DNA of 64,000 bases from Hysterangium stoloniferum (lineage: Eukaryota > Basidiomycota > Agaricomycetes > Hysterangiales > Hysterangiaceae), in assembly GCA_015178975.1 (NCBI GenBank), contig WHVD01000282.1, forward strand, positions 1-64,000. Direction: 5' to 3'. The notes under the pieces are model-generated. The model worked only from the letters and a program-made list of their open reading frames with translations, did not search any database and was not told the origin of the DNA. This document shows positions 12,490 to 23,971 of the stretch, in pieces. Made by a program: the position numbers and the translations under genes. Position 1 is the stretch's first letter, and every line of letters begins with the position of its first letter.

Positions 12490-13090
12490 TTTAATGTTTC
12501 TTTAATGTTTCTTTAGGGAGCTTCTGATATTCTGGTTGGTATTTCATCTCAAAGCATTTTAAAAACATTCAGGACAATTTGGTTGGTATTTCATATGAAA
12601 GCATCTTCAGAACATCCAGGACAATTTCAGGTGAGGTTTGGATTATTCTGATCATGTTTTTGATTTTTATTTATTAAAACTTCACTTTTTAAATATCTTT
12701 TTAATGTTCTGTTAGGTGGCCTTCTTATCTTTTGGTTGGTATTTAATCCCAAAGCATCTTAAACATGATAATTCCAGGTGAGCTTTGGATGATTCTGATC
12801 ATGTTTTTGATTTTTATTTATGTAAATTTCACTTTTTTAATGTTTTCTTAATTTGTTTTCAGAGCTCTTCTGATTCTTTGGTTGTTATTTCATCTCAAAG
12901 CATCTTCACAATATTCAGGAAATTTTCAAGTGAGTTACATGTTATTTTGATCATGTTTTTGTTTTTTCTTTATGTTTTTTGAATATTTTAGGGGGATTTC
13001 TTATTTTTTTGATAGTCCTTTCATCTCACAACATCCTTCCAATATCGAAGATAATTTCAAGTGAGTTATTAATTCACTTATATCATGATA
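12490..13090 (+). repeat. Four tandem ~150-bp exon/intron-like units
   Basis: Each unit has a pyrimidine-rich stretch ending in AG (TTCTTTAG, CTGTTAG, GTTTTCAG, ATTTTAG), then about 65-95 nt containing TTTGGTTGNTATTTCATC and CAAAGCATCTT, then a donor-like (CAG)GTGAG or AAGTGAGTT, then an AT-rich stretch with TTGATCATGTTTTTG. Spacing of the TGATCATGTTTTT motif (about 12650, 12797, 12945) gives a period near 150 bp. The conserved parts can be translated (SSDSLVVISSQSIFTIFRKF) but the units do not keep a common frame. It lies upstream of the Helitron gene. Confidence 0.55.
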
Positions 13091-13602
13091 TATTTGTTAT
13101 TCTAAATACACCTCCTTTTTAAAATATATTTTCCTATTATTCTTTCACTTTTCTTTAGGGTTTTTTACTCATTGCAGGTATGTAAGACATGATACAAATA
13201 CTATTTAATCTTTCTGATGCTTTTGGACTAGACTAGGAACATAAGACATATTGTAAGTGAATGTTTAAATGATATCTTCATATTTTAGCATGTTTTTTAC
13301 TTTGTTAAGTACTTAGATTCTTTTGGCTTTGTTCACATTGATTCACTCCAGTATAGCTGGAGCTCCTCAAATGCAATTCAGAAGGCATTTTATAAAGGTA
13401 TGTTTACAATCTTTTCTATGGTTACTTGGTATTGACTGAATATTGTCAGGTTCCACTTTTTTCCTTATTGGTAACTTGCATAGTAATGTAAGTCTATCCT
13501 ATTCTTCATTCAATTCCTAATCTATTTAGGGATCTACCTTCTAAACCTTCTACACCTGAACACAATTGGCAGAATGTATGTGCTCAGGACCATCAGCAGC
13601 AT

Positions 13603-14669
13603 TTGGTAATGATCCCACACACTGAGTGCCTCCACCTGAGACATGATGGTGTTTCTCAGCAGCATGCTATTCCTGCCCCTGGACCATTTCTCTTTGCCCC
13701 TCCTGCCAATCCTCTTACTAACAATCAGCAGGATCCATTTGCTATTACTGGATCATCACTTAATATATATGGTCCTGCCAATCCTCTGCCTATCAATCAG
13801 CAGGATCCATTTGCTATTGCTGGATCATCACATAATGTAGATGGTCCTGCCAATCCTCTGTCTATCAATCAGCAAAATCCATTTGCTATTACTGGATCAT
13901 CATATAATATAGATGGTCCTGCCAATCCTCTGTCTATCAATCAGCAGAATCCATTTGCTATTGCTGGATCATCATATAATATAGATGGTCCTGCCCTATC
14001 AATCAGCAGAATCCATTTTCTATTGCTGGATCATCACATAATATAGATGGTCCTGTTCTTACTCCTGGCACTGTTATAGCTAATATATGTGCACAATTGG
14101 CAGATGGACCACAATCTACTGCATTACAGCATCCTGTTACAGTGGGCAGAAGAGCATTCACTGCTTTACAAGTTCAGGCAGCTGCCCTTCCATTACAACA
14201 GGCACCCTCCCAGAATCCTCAGATTATTCCTGCTTTCCCTATCATACCTTTATATCATGTTCCTATTAATCCTATTGTTCCTGTACCAATGGATGAGGAT
14301 GCATTACCATTACCACATAATCCTGAGCATTCTGAACCTGTTCCACCACCTCCTGGACCCCCCTGGGCCTCTCCCCCTGGCCAGGTGTCCAATTGATGAG
14401 GACAATCCACAGCTACAGCCACATTATCTGGGAACAATGACTGTATTGTGTTAAAAATGCAATGCATTACATTGGATAGCAGATTGTGTTCACCATTCCT
14501 CTAATAACAATCTTCTTTTTGGAGGTTGTTGTCTATCTGGAAAGATCAGATTACCTATACTTGAAGATGTTCCTCAATCATTACATCATCTACTAGAGAA
14601 TCCTGAGGATGCATATTCTAAAGAGTTTTGTAAAAATATCTGGGCATATAATTCTGCTTTAGTATTTAC
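13603..14669 (+). pseudogene. Helitron Rep/helicase gene, N-terminal part
   Basis: A Pro/Asn/Gln-rich N-terminal region with five 24-residue repeats (13702-14054) leads through two frame changes into PQLQPHYLGTMTVLC, an in-frame TAA (14453), then KCNALHWIADCVHH, CCLSGKIRLPILEDVPQSLHHL and EFCKNIWAYNSALVFT. These are the zinc-binding and Helitron-like N domain phrases found before the Rep domain in basidiomycete Helitrons. The reading frame is cut at 14669 by the Copia insertion and continues at 17407 with SLGASMDRPLIDGEHGPCVF. The gene is broken by the stop, frameshifts and insertion. Confidence 0.75.
13702..14054 (+). repeat. 72-bp coding tandem repeat (4.9 units)
   Basis: Units start at 13702, 13774, 13846, 13918 and 13990 and encode PANPL-(x)5-QQ(D/N)PFAI(T/A)GSS-(x)3-DG, 24 residues each. 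The fifth unit has lost about 7 bp, which shifts the frame. Part of the Helitron N-terminal region. Confidence 0.85.
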
Positions 14670-14892
14670 TGTTGGAATGTATACTGTACATCATGAACAA
14701 TGGATTCGAAGATCAGCATCTATTTTTAGGATACATGATTGTAGATACACGAAAGGACATGTCATCCCCTTGTTCCACATATGGTCATTATTCACTGCAC
14801 AATATTTAAAATTTGTGGTCACACCATCTACACCTCAGTCCACTATATGCTAATACAAGACTGAGATATATACTAGAGTTGCATTTTTAACA
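14670..14892 (+). repeat. 5' LTR of Copia copy 2
   Basis: 223 bp, TGTTGGAATG...TTTTTAACA. Contains the hairpin half-sites CCTCAGTCCACTATAT and CAAGACTGAG near 14830-14860. Confidence 0.88.
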
Positions 14893-14971
14893 GGTTATGC
14901 CCTGACTCATCTGTATAAGTTGACTATACCTTGTGATGAATTAAAAATTGCGACTTCATTCTCTATTTTAC

Positions 14972-17113
14972 ATGGCTTCCTCTATAACAACATCTACAGA
15001 CGACCTTGCTCCATCTATCACAGCACTCTGCACCAACATAGTTTACTCTGGGCCGAAGCTAGACAAACTCCAGTCCAACTATCAACTATGGCTTCATGCT
15101 GCCACTTTATTCCTCACTCTCACTGGTTTCCAGGGCTCTGCCAAGGGACTTGTCCCTCAGCCAGGCCTTGACTGCCCTCATGCTCAGGCCAACTGGGACA
15201 GTAACAATTCCCTTTCTGCTGCTCTTATTGCATCCACCCTTGAGGCATCAGAATGGGAGTACATTGACTTTGACCTTGGGGTGAAAGCCTGTTGGGATGC
15301 TTTACAACTTTGCCACAAGAGTGAGGGACACATCCAACAGGTCCAATGACTGCAGAATGCTCTACTCACTCAATTTTCCCACAGCACACCTCTACCCACA
15401 ACTGCTGAAACCATCTGCACTATGGTTGACTATGCCTATGAACGAAATTTCCCACGACCTCTTCAAATGCATTGCTCTTCTCAATGTTTTGGGCATGGAC
15501 TTCCAACACCTCCATTCTATCATCACCCACAACATTACCCAATCCATCAAGTCCAGCTCAACTCTGCCGATACAGCTCAATGGCAACAGGGTTACCTTGA
15601 TGAACTTGCTTCTCTCAAAGCTATGGGAGTCTACAAATTAGTTCCCTGATCTGATGTCCCACAGGGCTGTAAAATATGCAAGGGTCGACCTGTCTTTCAG
15701 ATTAAACAGGATGAGACAGGCAAGGTGACCCAATGGAAAGTATGCCTGGTTTTCAAGGGGTTTGAACAAATCTACAACAAAGATTATAATAAAACAAGCT
15801 CATCAACACCATGCATGGAATCTTGGAGGATCTTGCTACATATCGCTGCTCCCCTAGGATGGGATGTCCAGCAAATCGATATCAAGATAGCATTCCTATA
15901 TGGCATCCTCCCTGAGAATGAGACACAGTATATGGAACAACCAGCCAGTTTCAAAGAGCCTGGCAAAGAGAACTGGGTATGGATGTTAAGGTGAGGTATT
16001 TATGGCATGAAACAGAGTGGATTATGGAATCAAACAATGAATGAACAAATGATCTCCTGGGGTTTTACAAGACTTGGCTGTGAATCATGTATCTATTACC
16101 ACAAAACTTTCACTGGGATCATCATAGTGACTGTTCATGTCAATGATTTCCTCTCCATTGCAAGTTCTTTTGCAGAAAATAAGCATTTCAAGGAACAAAT
16201 AAGCAAAGTCTGGACTTTCTCTGACCTTGGGAATGTGTATTTTGTAGTTGGTATCACTGTCGAGTGAGACTGTCCCAACAAGTCTGTTTATTTATCCCAG
16301 ATCACCTTTATTGACAAGATCATTTGACAATTTGGCCAAACCAATGCTTCCATTGCATCCACACCCATGGACCATAGCTCAAAGCTTTGACGAAGCAATC
16401 ACATAACTTCTTCCGAAACTGAACTTGACACCCTGTTGAAACTCCCCTACAGGTCTTTAGTGGGTTGTCTACTTTATCTAGCCATCTCAACCCATCCCGA
16501 CATTTCCTATGCTGGTCAACAACTCTCTCAATATCTTGACTGTTACTCCATGCCCCACTGGCATGCTGCCATTCATGTTGTTTGTTATTTAAAGGGCACC
16601 TGAGGACTTCACTTACACCTAGGTGGTGCCAATGCAATTAATCTACTACGATACACTGACTCTGATTCGGCCAGTTGTCTTGACACTCATCATAGCATAG
16701 GTCGTTATGCCTTCACCTTGGGTTTTGGCATTATCTCTTGGACTTCTAGAAAACAAAAAACAGTTGCAGCATCCTCCTGTGAGGATGAATATATTGTGGC
16801 ATTCAAAGCCACCAAGGAAGGCAGGCAGTTGGCTTTGTACACTATTTACAGGCCTCCAATTTCCTCCCTCAGCTCCTACTGTAAAACTCTCCTTTGTGAC
16901 AACAATGCCATCATCACACTTTCTGAGGACCCACTCTTATGCTCTTGGGTCAAACACATTGATATCAAATACTATTTTCTTAGGGAGTGTGTCTTAGCAG
17001 GAGGCTTTACCTTAAGCTATGTCAACACCAAAGATAACCTCACTGATATCTTTACCAAGGCCCTGGACACCTCAAACTTTTCCTGTCTTCACCCCTTCCT
17101 CGGTCTCATCTAA
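14972..17113 (+). pseudogene. Copia polyprotein, gag joined to RT-RNase H, dead
   Basis: Gag (14972-15470: MASSITTSTDDLAPSI, SGPKLDKLQSNYQLWLHAA, GVKACWDALQLC) is followed after a deletion at about 15540 by the RT thumb-side start QWQQGYLDELASLKAMGVYKLVP. RT blocks include LGWDVQQIDIKIAFLYGIL, GIYGMKQSG and the active-site block TVHVNDFLSIAS (16139-16147), where the first catalytic Asp is Asn. RNase H covers 16700-17113 (KTVAASSCEDEYI, LCDNNAII, HIDIKYYFLRE). There are at least eight stops or frameshifts (15647, 15993, 16266, 16326 and others). Zinc knuckle, protease and integrase are missing. Confidence 0.85.
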
Positions 17114-17193
17114 CCTGATTTCCATGCAAGGAGGAGCACATATTGTTTTTCCTAAGGAGGAGGCCATTAACATTTGTCCATGCTGAGGTGGAG

Positions 17194-17401
17194 TGTTGGA
17201 ATGTATACATCATGAACAATGGATTCAAAGATTAGTATCTATTTTTAGGACACATGATCATAGATACACGAAAGGACATGTCATCCCTTTGTATTATTCC
17301 CCCATGATATTTAAACTTCATGGTCATGCCATCTACACCTCAATCCATTTATAGACTAATATGAGACTGAGATACATATATACTAGAGTTGCATTTTTAC
17401 A
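17194..17401 (+). repeat. 3' LTR of Copia copy 2
   Basis: Begins TGTTGGAATGTATACATC after the purine-rich GCTGAGGTGGAG (17182-17193). Ends at 17401 before target duplication TTTAC. Shows several small deletions relative to the 5' LTR, so the insertion is old. Confidence 0.85.
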
Positions 17402-18300
17402 TTTACTTCCCTGGGTGCCTCAATGGACAGGCCATTGATTGATGGGGAGCATGGTCCTTGTGTCTTTAAGCTCCATGGGGAACTTAGACATAATCATGGT
17501 GCTCTCATTCCTAATGAGGTTCAGGCACCTTCCTAGTGCTCAGCTCTACTTTTATGAAACAGATGCTGCTTTAGAGCATAGGTATGCATGTAACCAGGAC
17601 AAAAGAATCAATGCTACAACTCTTTCTGGGTTACAGGATATGATGTTAAAATGTAACCCTTTTGTTCACATCTATAAACAGGCCATGACATGTCTGAGAG
17701 ACCAACCAATCACTCCTCAGCTCCAGGTCAGGCTAACATATAAGGCTCATACAGATCCAAGGCAATACAACATTCCAACAGGGGATGAATTGGCAGTCAT
17801 CCTCCCAGGGGATGGTACTTCTACTGACAGAAAGGACATTGTGCTTAATTATCAGGGGTGGAGGATTTAGAAGAATCTTTGAAACTGATCCTTTATATGC
17901 CCCACTCCATTATGTGCTATTCTTTCCAAGAGGAGAGCAAGGTTGGAGCTGGATATTCACTATGCAAATGAACCACTCCCTGCTGAGATAGCCCCAGCCC
18001 CAGAAACTATTGAAGAGATTGCTCCAGAGCCAGAAGTCTTTGAACCAGCTCGTGAGGACATAGTATCTGACTTGCCAGAGGTAGTAATCCCTCAACCTGA
18101 AGTGGTTCCCCAAGTTGTACCTCTCCCACCTGAGCAAATAGATATTCCAGGTTGATGATGCTATGCCACCTCCTGAGCCAGCTATGGAGCAGGATGAGGT
18201 GCAGGGAATTACTGAAGAACTTGAAACTGAACAAGTGACAGAGGATAGGCAGAAGAAAATGCAGACAAAAGTCTCCCAGATAAAGTATTATTCATATTGA
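17402..18300 (+). pseudogene. Helitron gene, middle part (Helitron-like N domain)
   Basis: Continues the frame interrupted at 14669: SLGASMDRPLIDGEHGPCVFKL, HGELRHNHGALIPNEVQAP, AQLYFYETDAALEHRYACNQ (17439-17870), YNIPTGDELAVILPGDG, then after a frame change RRIFETDPLYAPLHYVLFFPRGEQGW (about 17865-17945). A Glu/Pro-rich linker (17943-18240) and KVSQIKYYSY follow. These phrases are the standard order in Helitron Rep/helicase proteins just before the Rep catalytic HUH region. Frameshifts make it non-functional. Confidence 0.8.
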
Positions 18301-18895
18301 CTCTTTCAAATAATTGGTGAACCAACTACAATTTTTAGGGGTGGTAAACTGCTTCAGCAATACATTGTAGATGCATGGGCAGGCCATTCTCTGTCAAATA
18401 CAGATGTAGAACAAATCAATGACATGCTCTTTGAAACATTTACAGGGGTTGGGAAAACCTACTACAGTGCAGACAGTGTCAACGATGGAGCCAATGAGAC
18501 ATTATATCCTCCTGAGTACTTAAACTCAATCAATGTTGGAGGATTGTCACCAAGTAAATCATTTAAAACCTGGAGTGCCATTGATGCTTCTTCAAAACTT
18601 GGATCCAGGACAAGGACTCTGTAATGGAACAAGACTGTGGTTAATATAAATGACCCACAGAGTACTTCAAGTAAAGATCATTACAGGACCTTCAGCAGGA
18701 GAGCTGTCATTCATCCCCTAAATAACAATTATTCCAACTACAAAACAAGTGCCATTTGAACTGCATCAGTTGGCAGTTTCCAGTCAGGCTAGCATTTTCT
18801 ATGACTATCAATAAGTCACAGGTCAATCTTTAAAATTAGTTGGATTAGATCTGGGTAGTTCTGTGTTCTCACATGGACAGTTTTATGTTGGTGTT
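18301..18895 (+). pseudogene. Helitron gene, C-terminal helicase part after internal deletion
   Basis: GKLLQQYIVDAWAGHSLSNTD (18340-18400) is the last N-domain phrase. By about 18440 the sequence has jumped to the helicase C-terminus: YYSADSVNDGANETLYPPEYL, NSINVGGLSPSK (18460-18550), GLCNGTRLWL, KIITGPSAGEL, GQSLKLVGLDLGSSVFSHGQFYVGV (18820-18895). The HUH nuclease and the helicase motifs between them, well over 700 residues in full-length relatives, are gone. The frame is then cut by the solo LTR at 18896. Confidence 0.8.
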
Positions 18896-19429
18896 TGTTA
18901 CAACCCATTCCCAAGATGTTTCAATATCTGACTTCCGACTTCCGACTATGGAACATCATAGTTACCACATCTTCCATAATCTTCCCTTGTTCTGCATTTG
19001 GTAATTTGTCCATTGACAAGTATTCACTCTTTTGTTTATTATATTCCCATTTTGGAATAATGTCTCCCCAATTCGTCTTATTGTATTCCTGTTTCGGAAT
19101 ACTTCCATTTCCATCTTATTGTGGTCTTAGTTTGTAGTACAATAAGGACAAGACTTATATTAGTTTCCACGAATTTGTACTTTACTTTAGATCTGATATC
19201 GACTTAGTTTCTTATTCCCTCTTCCATCTTTCTATATGCTTGATATTCGGAACTCTGGATATCCGTATCTTCCAGCATGAGTCCTGCCTTTGAAATTAAG
19301 GACTTCCAAGCATTTGTGTAGAGGTGCAGCACATAAGCTGAAGCCGACGTCCTGACCCTATCCGATAGTTTCCGAGTTCTGAGTGACTTTCCGATAGTTC
19401 TGGAATAAGTTCCACCACGGCACTTAACA
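18896..19429 (+). repeat. Solo LTR, Gypsy-type family C
   Basis: 534 bp from TGTTACAACCC to CACTTAACA with target duplication GTGTT at 18891-18895 and 19430-19434. It interrupts the Helitron frame exactly: YVGV before, TRGTNWGIVKILL after. It shares the GCACATAAGCTGAAGCC core (about 19328) with LTR families A and B, although the rest differs. Direction is inferred from that core. Confidence 0.85.
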
Positions 19430-19658
19430 GTGTTACAAGAGGGACAAATTGGGAATAGTAAAAATTTTACTCCATGATACTGATATGACTGCAAATGTAG
19501 TGTTTAAGGATGTTATTATTGATCCATGTGTAAGTATTCCACAAGGTTCCAAAAGGAGACTGACTTCTATTGTTTTAGGTTCAGTGAATTTACAAAAGTA
19601 TATAGTATATATAATTCTGAATAATGTAAAATTTAATCACTTAAAAATAAGTCACTGA
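19430..19658 (+). pseudogene. Helitron gene, C-terminal tail
   Basis: After the LTR target duplication the frame resumes (TRGTNW, then with a one-base slip GIVKILLHDTDMTANVVFKDVIID), which matches the usual Helitron ending NIKVLL...NIVYKEVL. The frame runs to 19656. Downstream at about 19755 the phrase DQVFEDIIIDPPG resembles this tail again, perhaps a second decayed end. Confidence 0.65.
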
Positions 19659-20468
19659 ATGAGAATAAATGGGAAGCTGAAATGTACAGAAGCATTCAAT
19701 ATAACATAGTCACAGGAGGTAATATACAAAACTTATGTGATCAAGTATTTGAAGACATTATCATTGATCCACCAGGTTGTGAAGTGACCAAGTAAAGTTG
19801 TGGGGTGGTGGCATGGTGGGGGGTTGCCCCCCACAGGTCACAACCTTGTTTCCTTTTAACTTCACATACTCAAGGCTTCGAATGATGTCACATTACATAG
19901 TTGAAGTCTAGAGCAGTTGAGAGATATATTCTTAATAAGCCAGTTTATCTATTTTTTAGGTGACCAGGTTTTTATTGTATTATATTGTTAGATATATGTG
20001 CATTATTGTACCTTGATCACATGACATGTGATGACAACACAACAATGTGTTCACAAGTCATTGCATATAGTTTTCACAGCTGCCCAGGCATGTCTTCTCA
20101 CTCAAACAGTTCACATCTTCAAGTCAGGTGAGAGCTATGATATCATAGTGGAATTATGGAAAATTGTAGAAGCTTCTAATAATTTCCTATTTAGTTATTT
20201 CGATATTATTAAGCAAAACTGTTTACATGTATAAAAGAAGGCCTAAATATTGAATAGAGAACAATATACTTTACTACTATCAACAGCACCAGCTCAGAAG
20301 CAACAGCCTTCATACTAAAGGACAGAATAATAGCCTTAGTGTGAAATTATCTAACTGCAAGCACCTACACTTGCAGAATCTTGAACTCTTTGTCAGCACT
20401 CTTGCACTTATCTAATTCATCTAAGTTCCCTCAGCTTCCTGGAAATCTTTAGGCTTACTAATCACATA
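19659..20468. other. No gene; perfect hairpin at 19816-19834
   Basis: GTGGGGGG-TTG-CCCCCCAC is an 8-bp perfect stem with a 3-nt loop. No CTRR follows within about 12 nt, so it does not qualify as a Helitron 3' end. Otherwise AT-rich with nothing recognised. Confidence 0.4.
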
Positions 20469-21010
20469 CAATGACTCACAAAATGTATCCAATGTTTTGC
20501 AGTGTCAACTTATGTATATACTGTATACCACAGTAGATAAAGTAGTAGAAATCACCAAAATATTTGTCAACATGCTCTATCATGCATAGTTTGATATTGT
20601 TAAGGGTATGTGCACAGCAGGTTTCCGGAGAAACCCGCAGGAAATCCGGTAGGACTTGGCTTCAGCTTATAGGCTGCACCCTTGCGAGATCGTGTTGTCC
20701 AATTTCAAATGGGTGGATGGGAATCCCGGGGAGTTTGGGCAGAGTTCGTGGGTTGAGGGGTTGTAGGTCAGAGGTCGTGGGTTGAGAGGTTGGGGAGTCG
20801 AGAAAGATAAGTCAGAGGTTGAGAGATAGATGCATCAGAGCCCATGGGCTCCGACTAGCAAGAGTGGTGTAATTCAAAGAGGAGTTTAGAGTGGAAAATG
20901 TAGTAGATTACTGGGGAGAATCTAAGCTGATTTTCTGACTGGATTGTATGTACAACATCTGCCAGACTATATAGACTGTGGAATGAATAACATGCCAAAT
21001 CCAGTAATAA

Positions 21011-22341
21011 TGTTAAGAACTGAAAACTGACTAGTGTCGGTAGGCTGATGGGGACTGATCAGAAGGACTTGGCTTCAGCTTATGTGTGTTAAGAGCGGAA
21101 ACGGACTGATGTCGGTGGACCAATGGGGACCAATCAGAAGGACTTGGCTTCAGCTTATGTGCTGCACCCTCGCAAGTTACCATTGGGTGTCCTTAAATTT
21201 CGGACAGGCAGAAACTAGTCCTGTTGAGTAAACCTCTCGGTAAACTACTGATCGGAAACTGAAGGATAAGTTGAGGGTTGGGTTGAGGGGTTGGAGACCA
21301 AGAGTTGGAGACTGAGAGTGTCAGAGACTGAGAGTGTCGGAGACTGAGAGTGTCAGAGACTGAGAGTGTCAGAGACTGAGAGTGTCGGAGACTGAGAGTG
21401 TCGGAGACTGAGACAGTTGGAGACTGAGAGTTGGAGATTAGAGGTTGAAGTCATAAATGTAGGTTGAATCGTAAATCGGATGGAGTCGGAATGTGGTGGT
21501 TGTGAATAGATAATGGAGTCGGAAATTAGAGGGTATCTAAGTTGATCTAAGTCGATATTCTGATTGTCTAATAACTACATTTACAGCGGGTTTATATATG
21601 AGTTGTCGGGTCTAGAAACTACTAACTAAGGGAAGCGCAGAAACACTATTTGACAAATAGACTTGACTAGAAACTGGAAGGTTACGATAAGATCGGAAGC
21701 CAAGATTTAGCCGAGAGCGGGGTTACGAGAAAAGGGAATAATAGTCCACGGGCTACAAGTATATATGGGCATATGTGAAACATAGAGTAAAACAAATCAT
21801 CATAATGAAAAGGGACGTATCAAAGCATAACCAGATGGTACGAGTATATTTTGACAGGGGCGTAAATGGGGTTTGATCGCCGTGAAGGTACATGTCAGTG
21901 TCGGTGTTCCAAAGGTTGCTGAAATGATGACTTGATCAATAACTTGGAACATCAATAGATGGTAGTATTCTCGGAGACCATTGGGTTGCGACATGGGTTA
22001 TGACACGGTTGTAACAATGTGCTGTGCCCTCGCAAATATCTGTTGGGTGTCCTTAAATTTTGGATGGGCAAAGACTAGTCCTAACAAGTTCCTCTCGGCG
22101 AGCTGCTGATCAGAAATGAAGGATAAGTCGAGTGTCGGGCCAAAGGGTCGGGGACTGAGAGTGGGCTAGTGCACACAAAGGTGGATAGCGGGATACTTAG
22201 TATAAGACTTCTAGAGGTGTAAGAGGGTATTCTGAGTCAATATTCTGATTGACGGTAACTACAACTACAGTGGGTTCATATACAAGTATTCAGTGTCTAG
22301 AAAATACTAACTAGGAGTTGGGTTGCGACACGGTTGTAACA
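21011..22341 (-). repeat. Gypsy LTR family B, nested, partly duplicated
   Basis: A 76-bp partial copy (TGTTAAGAACTG..., 21011-21086), a complete copy 21087-22016 (TGTTAAGAGCGG...CACGGTTGTAACA, 930 bp) and a 3' partial copy (22017-22341, again ending CACGGTTGTAACA) lie head to tail. Flanks are AATAA and AATAC, a target duplication with one change. The arrangement suggests unequal recombination between tandem LTRs. Confidence 0.7.
21295..21430. repeat. 16-bp minisatellite inside LTR B
   Basis: About seven units of AGACTGAGAGTGTCRG. Not present in the family B fragment at 5796-6435. Confidence 0.85.
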
Positions 22342-22920
22342 AATACTGAAAAAATGAAACTAGCAAACATAAAACAAGATAAGTAAACACTAAATTTGGT
22401 GTTAGGAACGGGACAGAACAGAGTGGAGTCCAAATCGTGACAGGTCATAAACCATAATGGGAAATGGACCAGGAGCGGAGTCCAAATCGTGACAGGTCAT
22501 GTGACTAAATGGGAACTGGGCTCAGTTAGAGGGATGATGGGTTTTCTGAGTGGGGTTCGGTGACTGATGCATGGGACGAGGTCAGACATAGACAGGGTCG
22601 GAGTCCAGCAGGTATTCTGGTGACTGATACAGGACGTAACAAAGTCAAACGTGGACAAGTCTGACATACGGAGTCTGGTGGGAATTCCGGTCATACTGTA
22701 ACAGATATGACATAATGTCATTGTGTAATCTCCATATATGAATATTTTCATATAGAAGGTTCATTGGATACCTTTTGTTTCTGAGAGGGTCTTGTATGAA
22801 AATCATGCACTATGTTGATTGTTTGTATTTATTTATGTTTTTTCAACATGTTATGTGATCATGTTGTGCTAAAGTATAAGTCAAAGGGCTCTCACAGCTA
22901 AGATTCTCCTAATTCCAACT

Positions 22921-23922
22921 ATGCATCCCCTTTCCCCTGCTGCCTAGCATGAGATCCTTTCTCTACTTGATGCTGGCTATTCTGTGAAACACATTTCACT
23001 TTCTACTGGCTATGGCTTTGCTACTGAATCTAAACTTCACTCTGAATATGATTCCCACCTTTCTATGGCCTCTGGTGGTCACCCTTCCAAACTCTCTACA
23101 GCCAACATCTATTTTGTACGATGCCTTATCAGCTCTGGGAAGGCTGACACAGCTGTAGATGCAACAAAGGCACTTTGAACTATCACTAATTAGTCACTCC
23201 ATCCTCAAACAGTGCATTGTAGACTCAAAGCAGCTGGGATGAAGCCTGTGGTCAAGAAGAAAGGCTTCTTCTTTCTAAGAAGCATAGGAAGGAGAGGATG
23301 GACTTTGCTTTGGTACATCAGAATTGCACTGTGGAGGACTGGAAGAATGCAATGTGGTCTGATGAGAAAAAAATCTATAGGCTGGGGTCAGATGGTAGGA
23401 AGTGGATGTGGAAAAGGCAGGAGAGGACTTGAGTGACAGCCTGGTTGAGGGAACCCTGAAGTTTGGTGGTGGATCTTTGATGGTATGGGGGTGTATGCTG
23501 TGAGGGGGGCTTGGGTAGGCATGCAGGATGGATGGATGGATGGATGGGGATCTCTACATACAGATTCTGGAGGATAACCTGCAAGCCAGCCTTAGTGACT
23601 ATGAAATCTGCAGCTTCCAGCAGGATAATGCCCCCAAGCACACCTGCAAGATAGCCCAGAATTGGTTCCAATAAATGGTTTCAGGGTTCTCTCGTGGCCA
23701 GTGCAGTATCCTGACCTAAATCCCATTGAAAGTTTATGGAATCACCTGAAGAGGAGGTTGGCAGGGTATGAGAATGCACTCCAGGGGAAGGAAGAGTTTT
23801 GGGAGAGGGTGGTGAAGGAATGGTACAAGATTGATGCAAAGGTGTGTCAGGATTTCATTGCACATATGCATAGGAAAGTTTCAGATACATTAAAGGAAAA
23901 GGGTGGCTATACCAAGCACTAA
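22921..23922 (+). pseudogene. Tc1 transposase, subfamily C, dead
   Basis: Starts MHPLSPAA* (stop at about 22945) and follows the intact 338-aa transposase at 32522 along its length: GHPSKLSTANIYFVRCLISSGKADTAVDATKAL, KAAGMKPVVKKK, KFGGGSLMVWGC, CSFQQDNAPKHTCKIAQNW, YPDLNPIESLWNHLKRR, KEKGGYTKH. The second Asp and the Glu of the DDE triad are still present, but several stops and frameshifts (23176, 23260, 23395, 23670) disable it. A (GGAT)n run sits at about 23528-23547 inside the frame. Confidence 0.85.
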
Positions 23923-23971
23923 ATACAAGTAATTTCCCACCTGACCTTGTCAGCAACAAAAGGTATCCAAT

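Larger units (their letters stand above)
14670..17401 (+). mobile_element. Copia retrotransposon with internal deletion (copy 2)
   Basis: Bounded by LTRs 14670-14892 and 17194-17401, both starting TGTTGGAATGTATAC and ending in a GCATTTTTAACA-like sequence, with a 5-bp target duplication TTTAC at 14665-14669 and 17402-17406. The internal region begins with GGTTATGCCCTG, a decayed form of the half-tRNA primer site seen at 53751. It is 2.7 kb instead of about 5.3 kb because protease and integrase are deleted between gag and RT. Inserted into the Helitron gene in the same orientation. It belongs to the same family as the Copia at 51974-61009 by protein, but the LTRs are shorter and clearly diverged. 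Confidence 0.9.
20598..22703 (-). repeat. Gypsy LTR family A, solo, with nested LTR B
   Basis: Starts TGTTAAGGGTATG and ends GTCATACTGTAACA on the plus strand, with target duplication GATAT at 20593-20597 and 22704-22708. It holds the usual family A blocks on both sides of an inserted family B LTR (21011-22341). No internal coding region is present. Confidence 0.85.

Noticed and set aside
19816..19834. Hairpin as Helitron 3' end
   Set aside because: No CTRR within about 12 nt, and no matching end elsewhere in the window.
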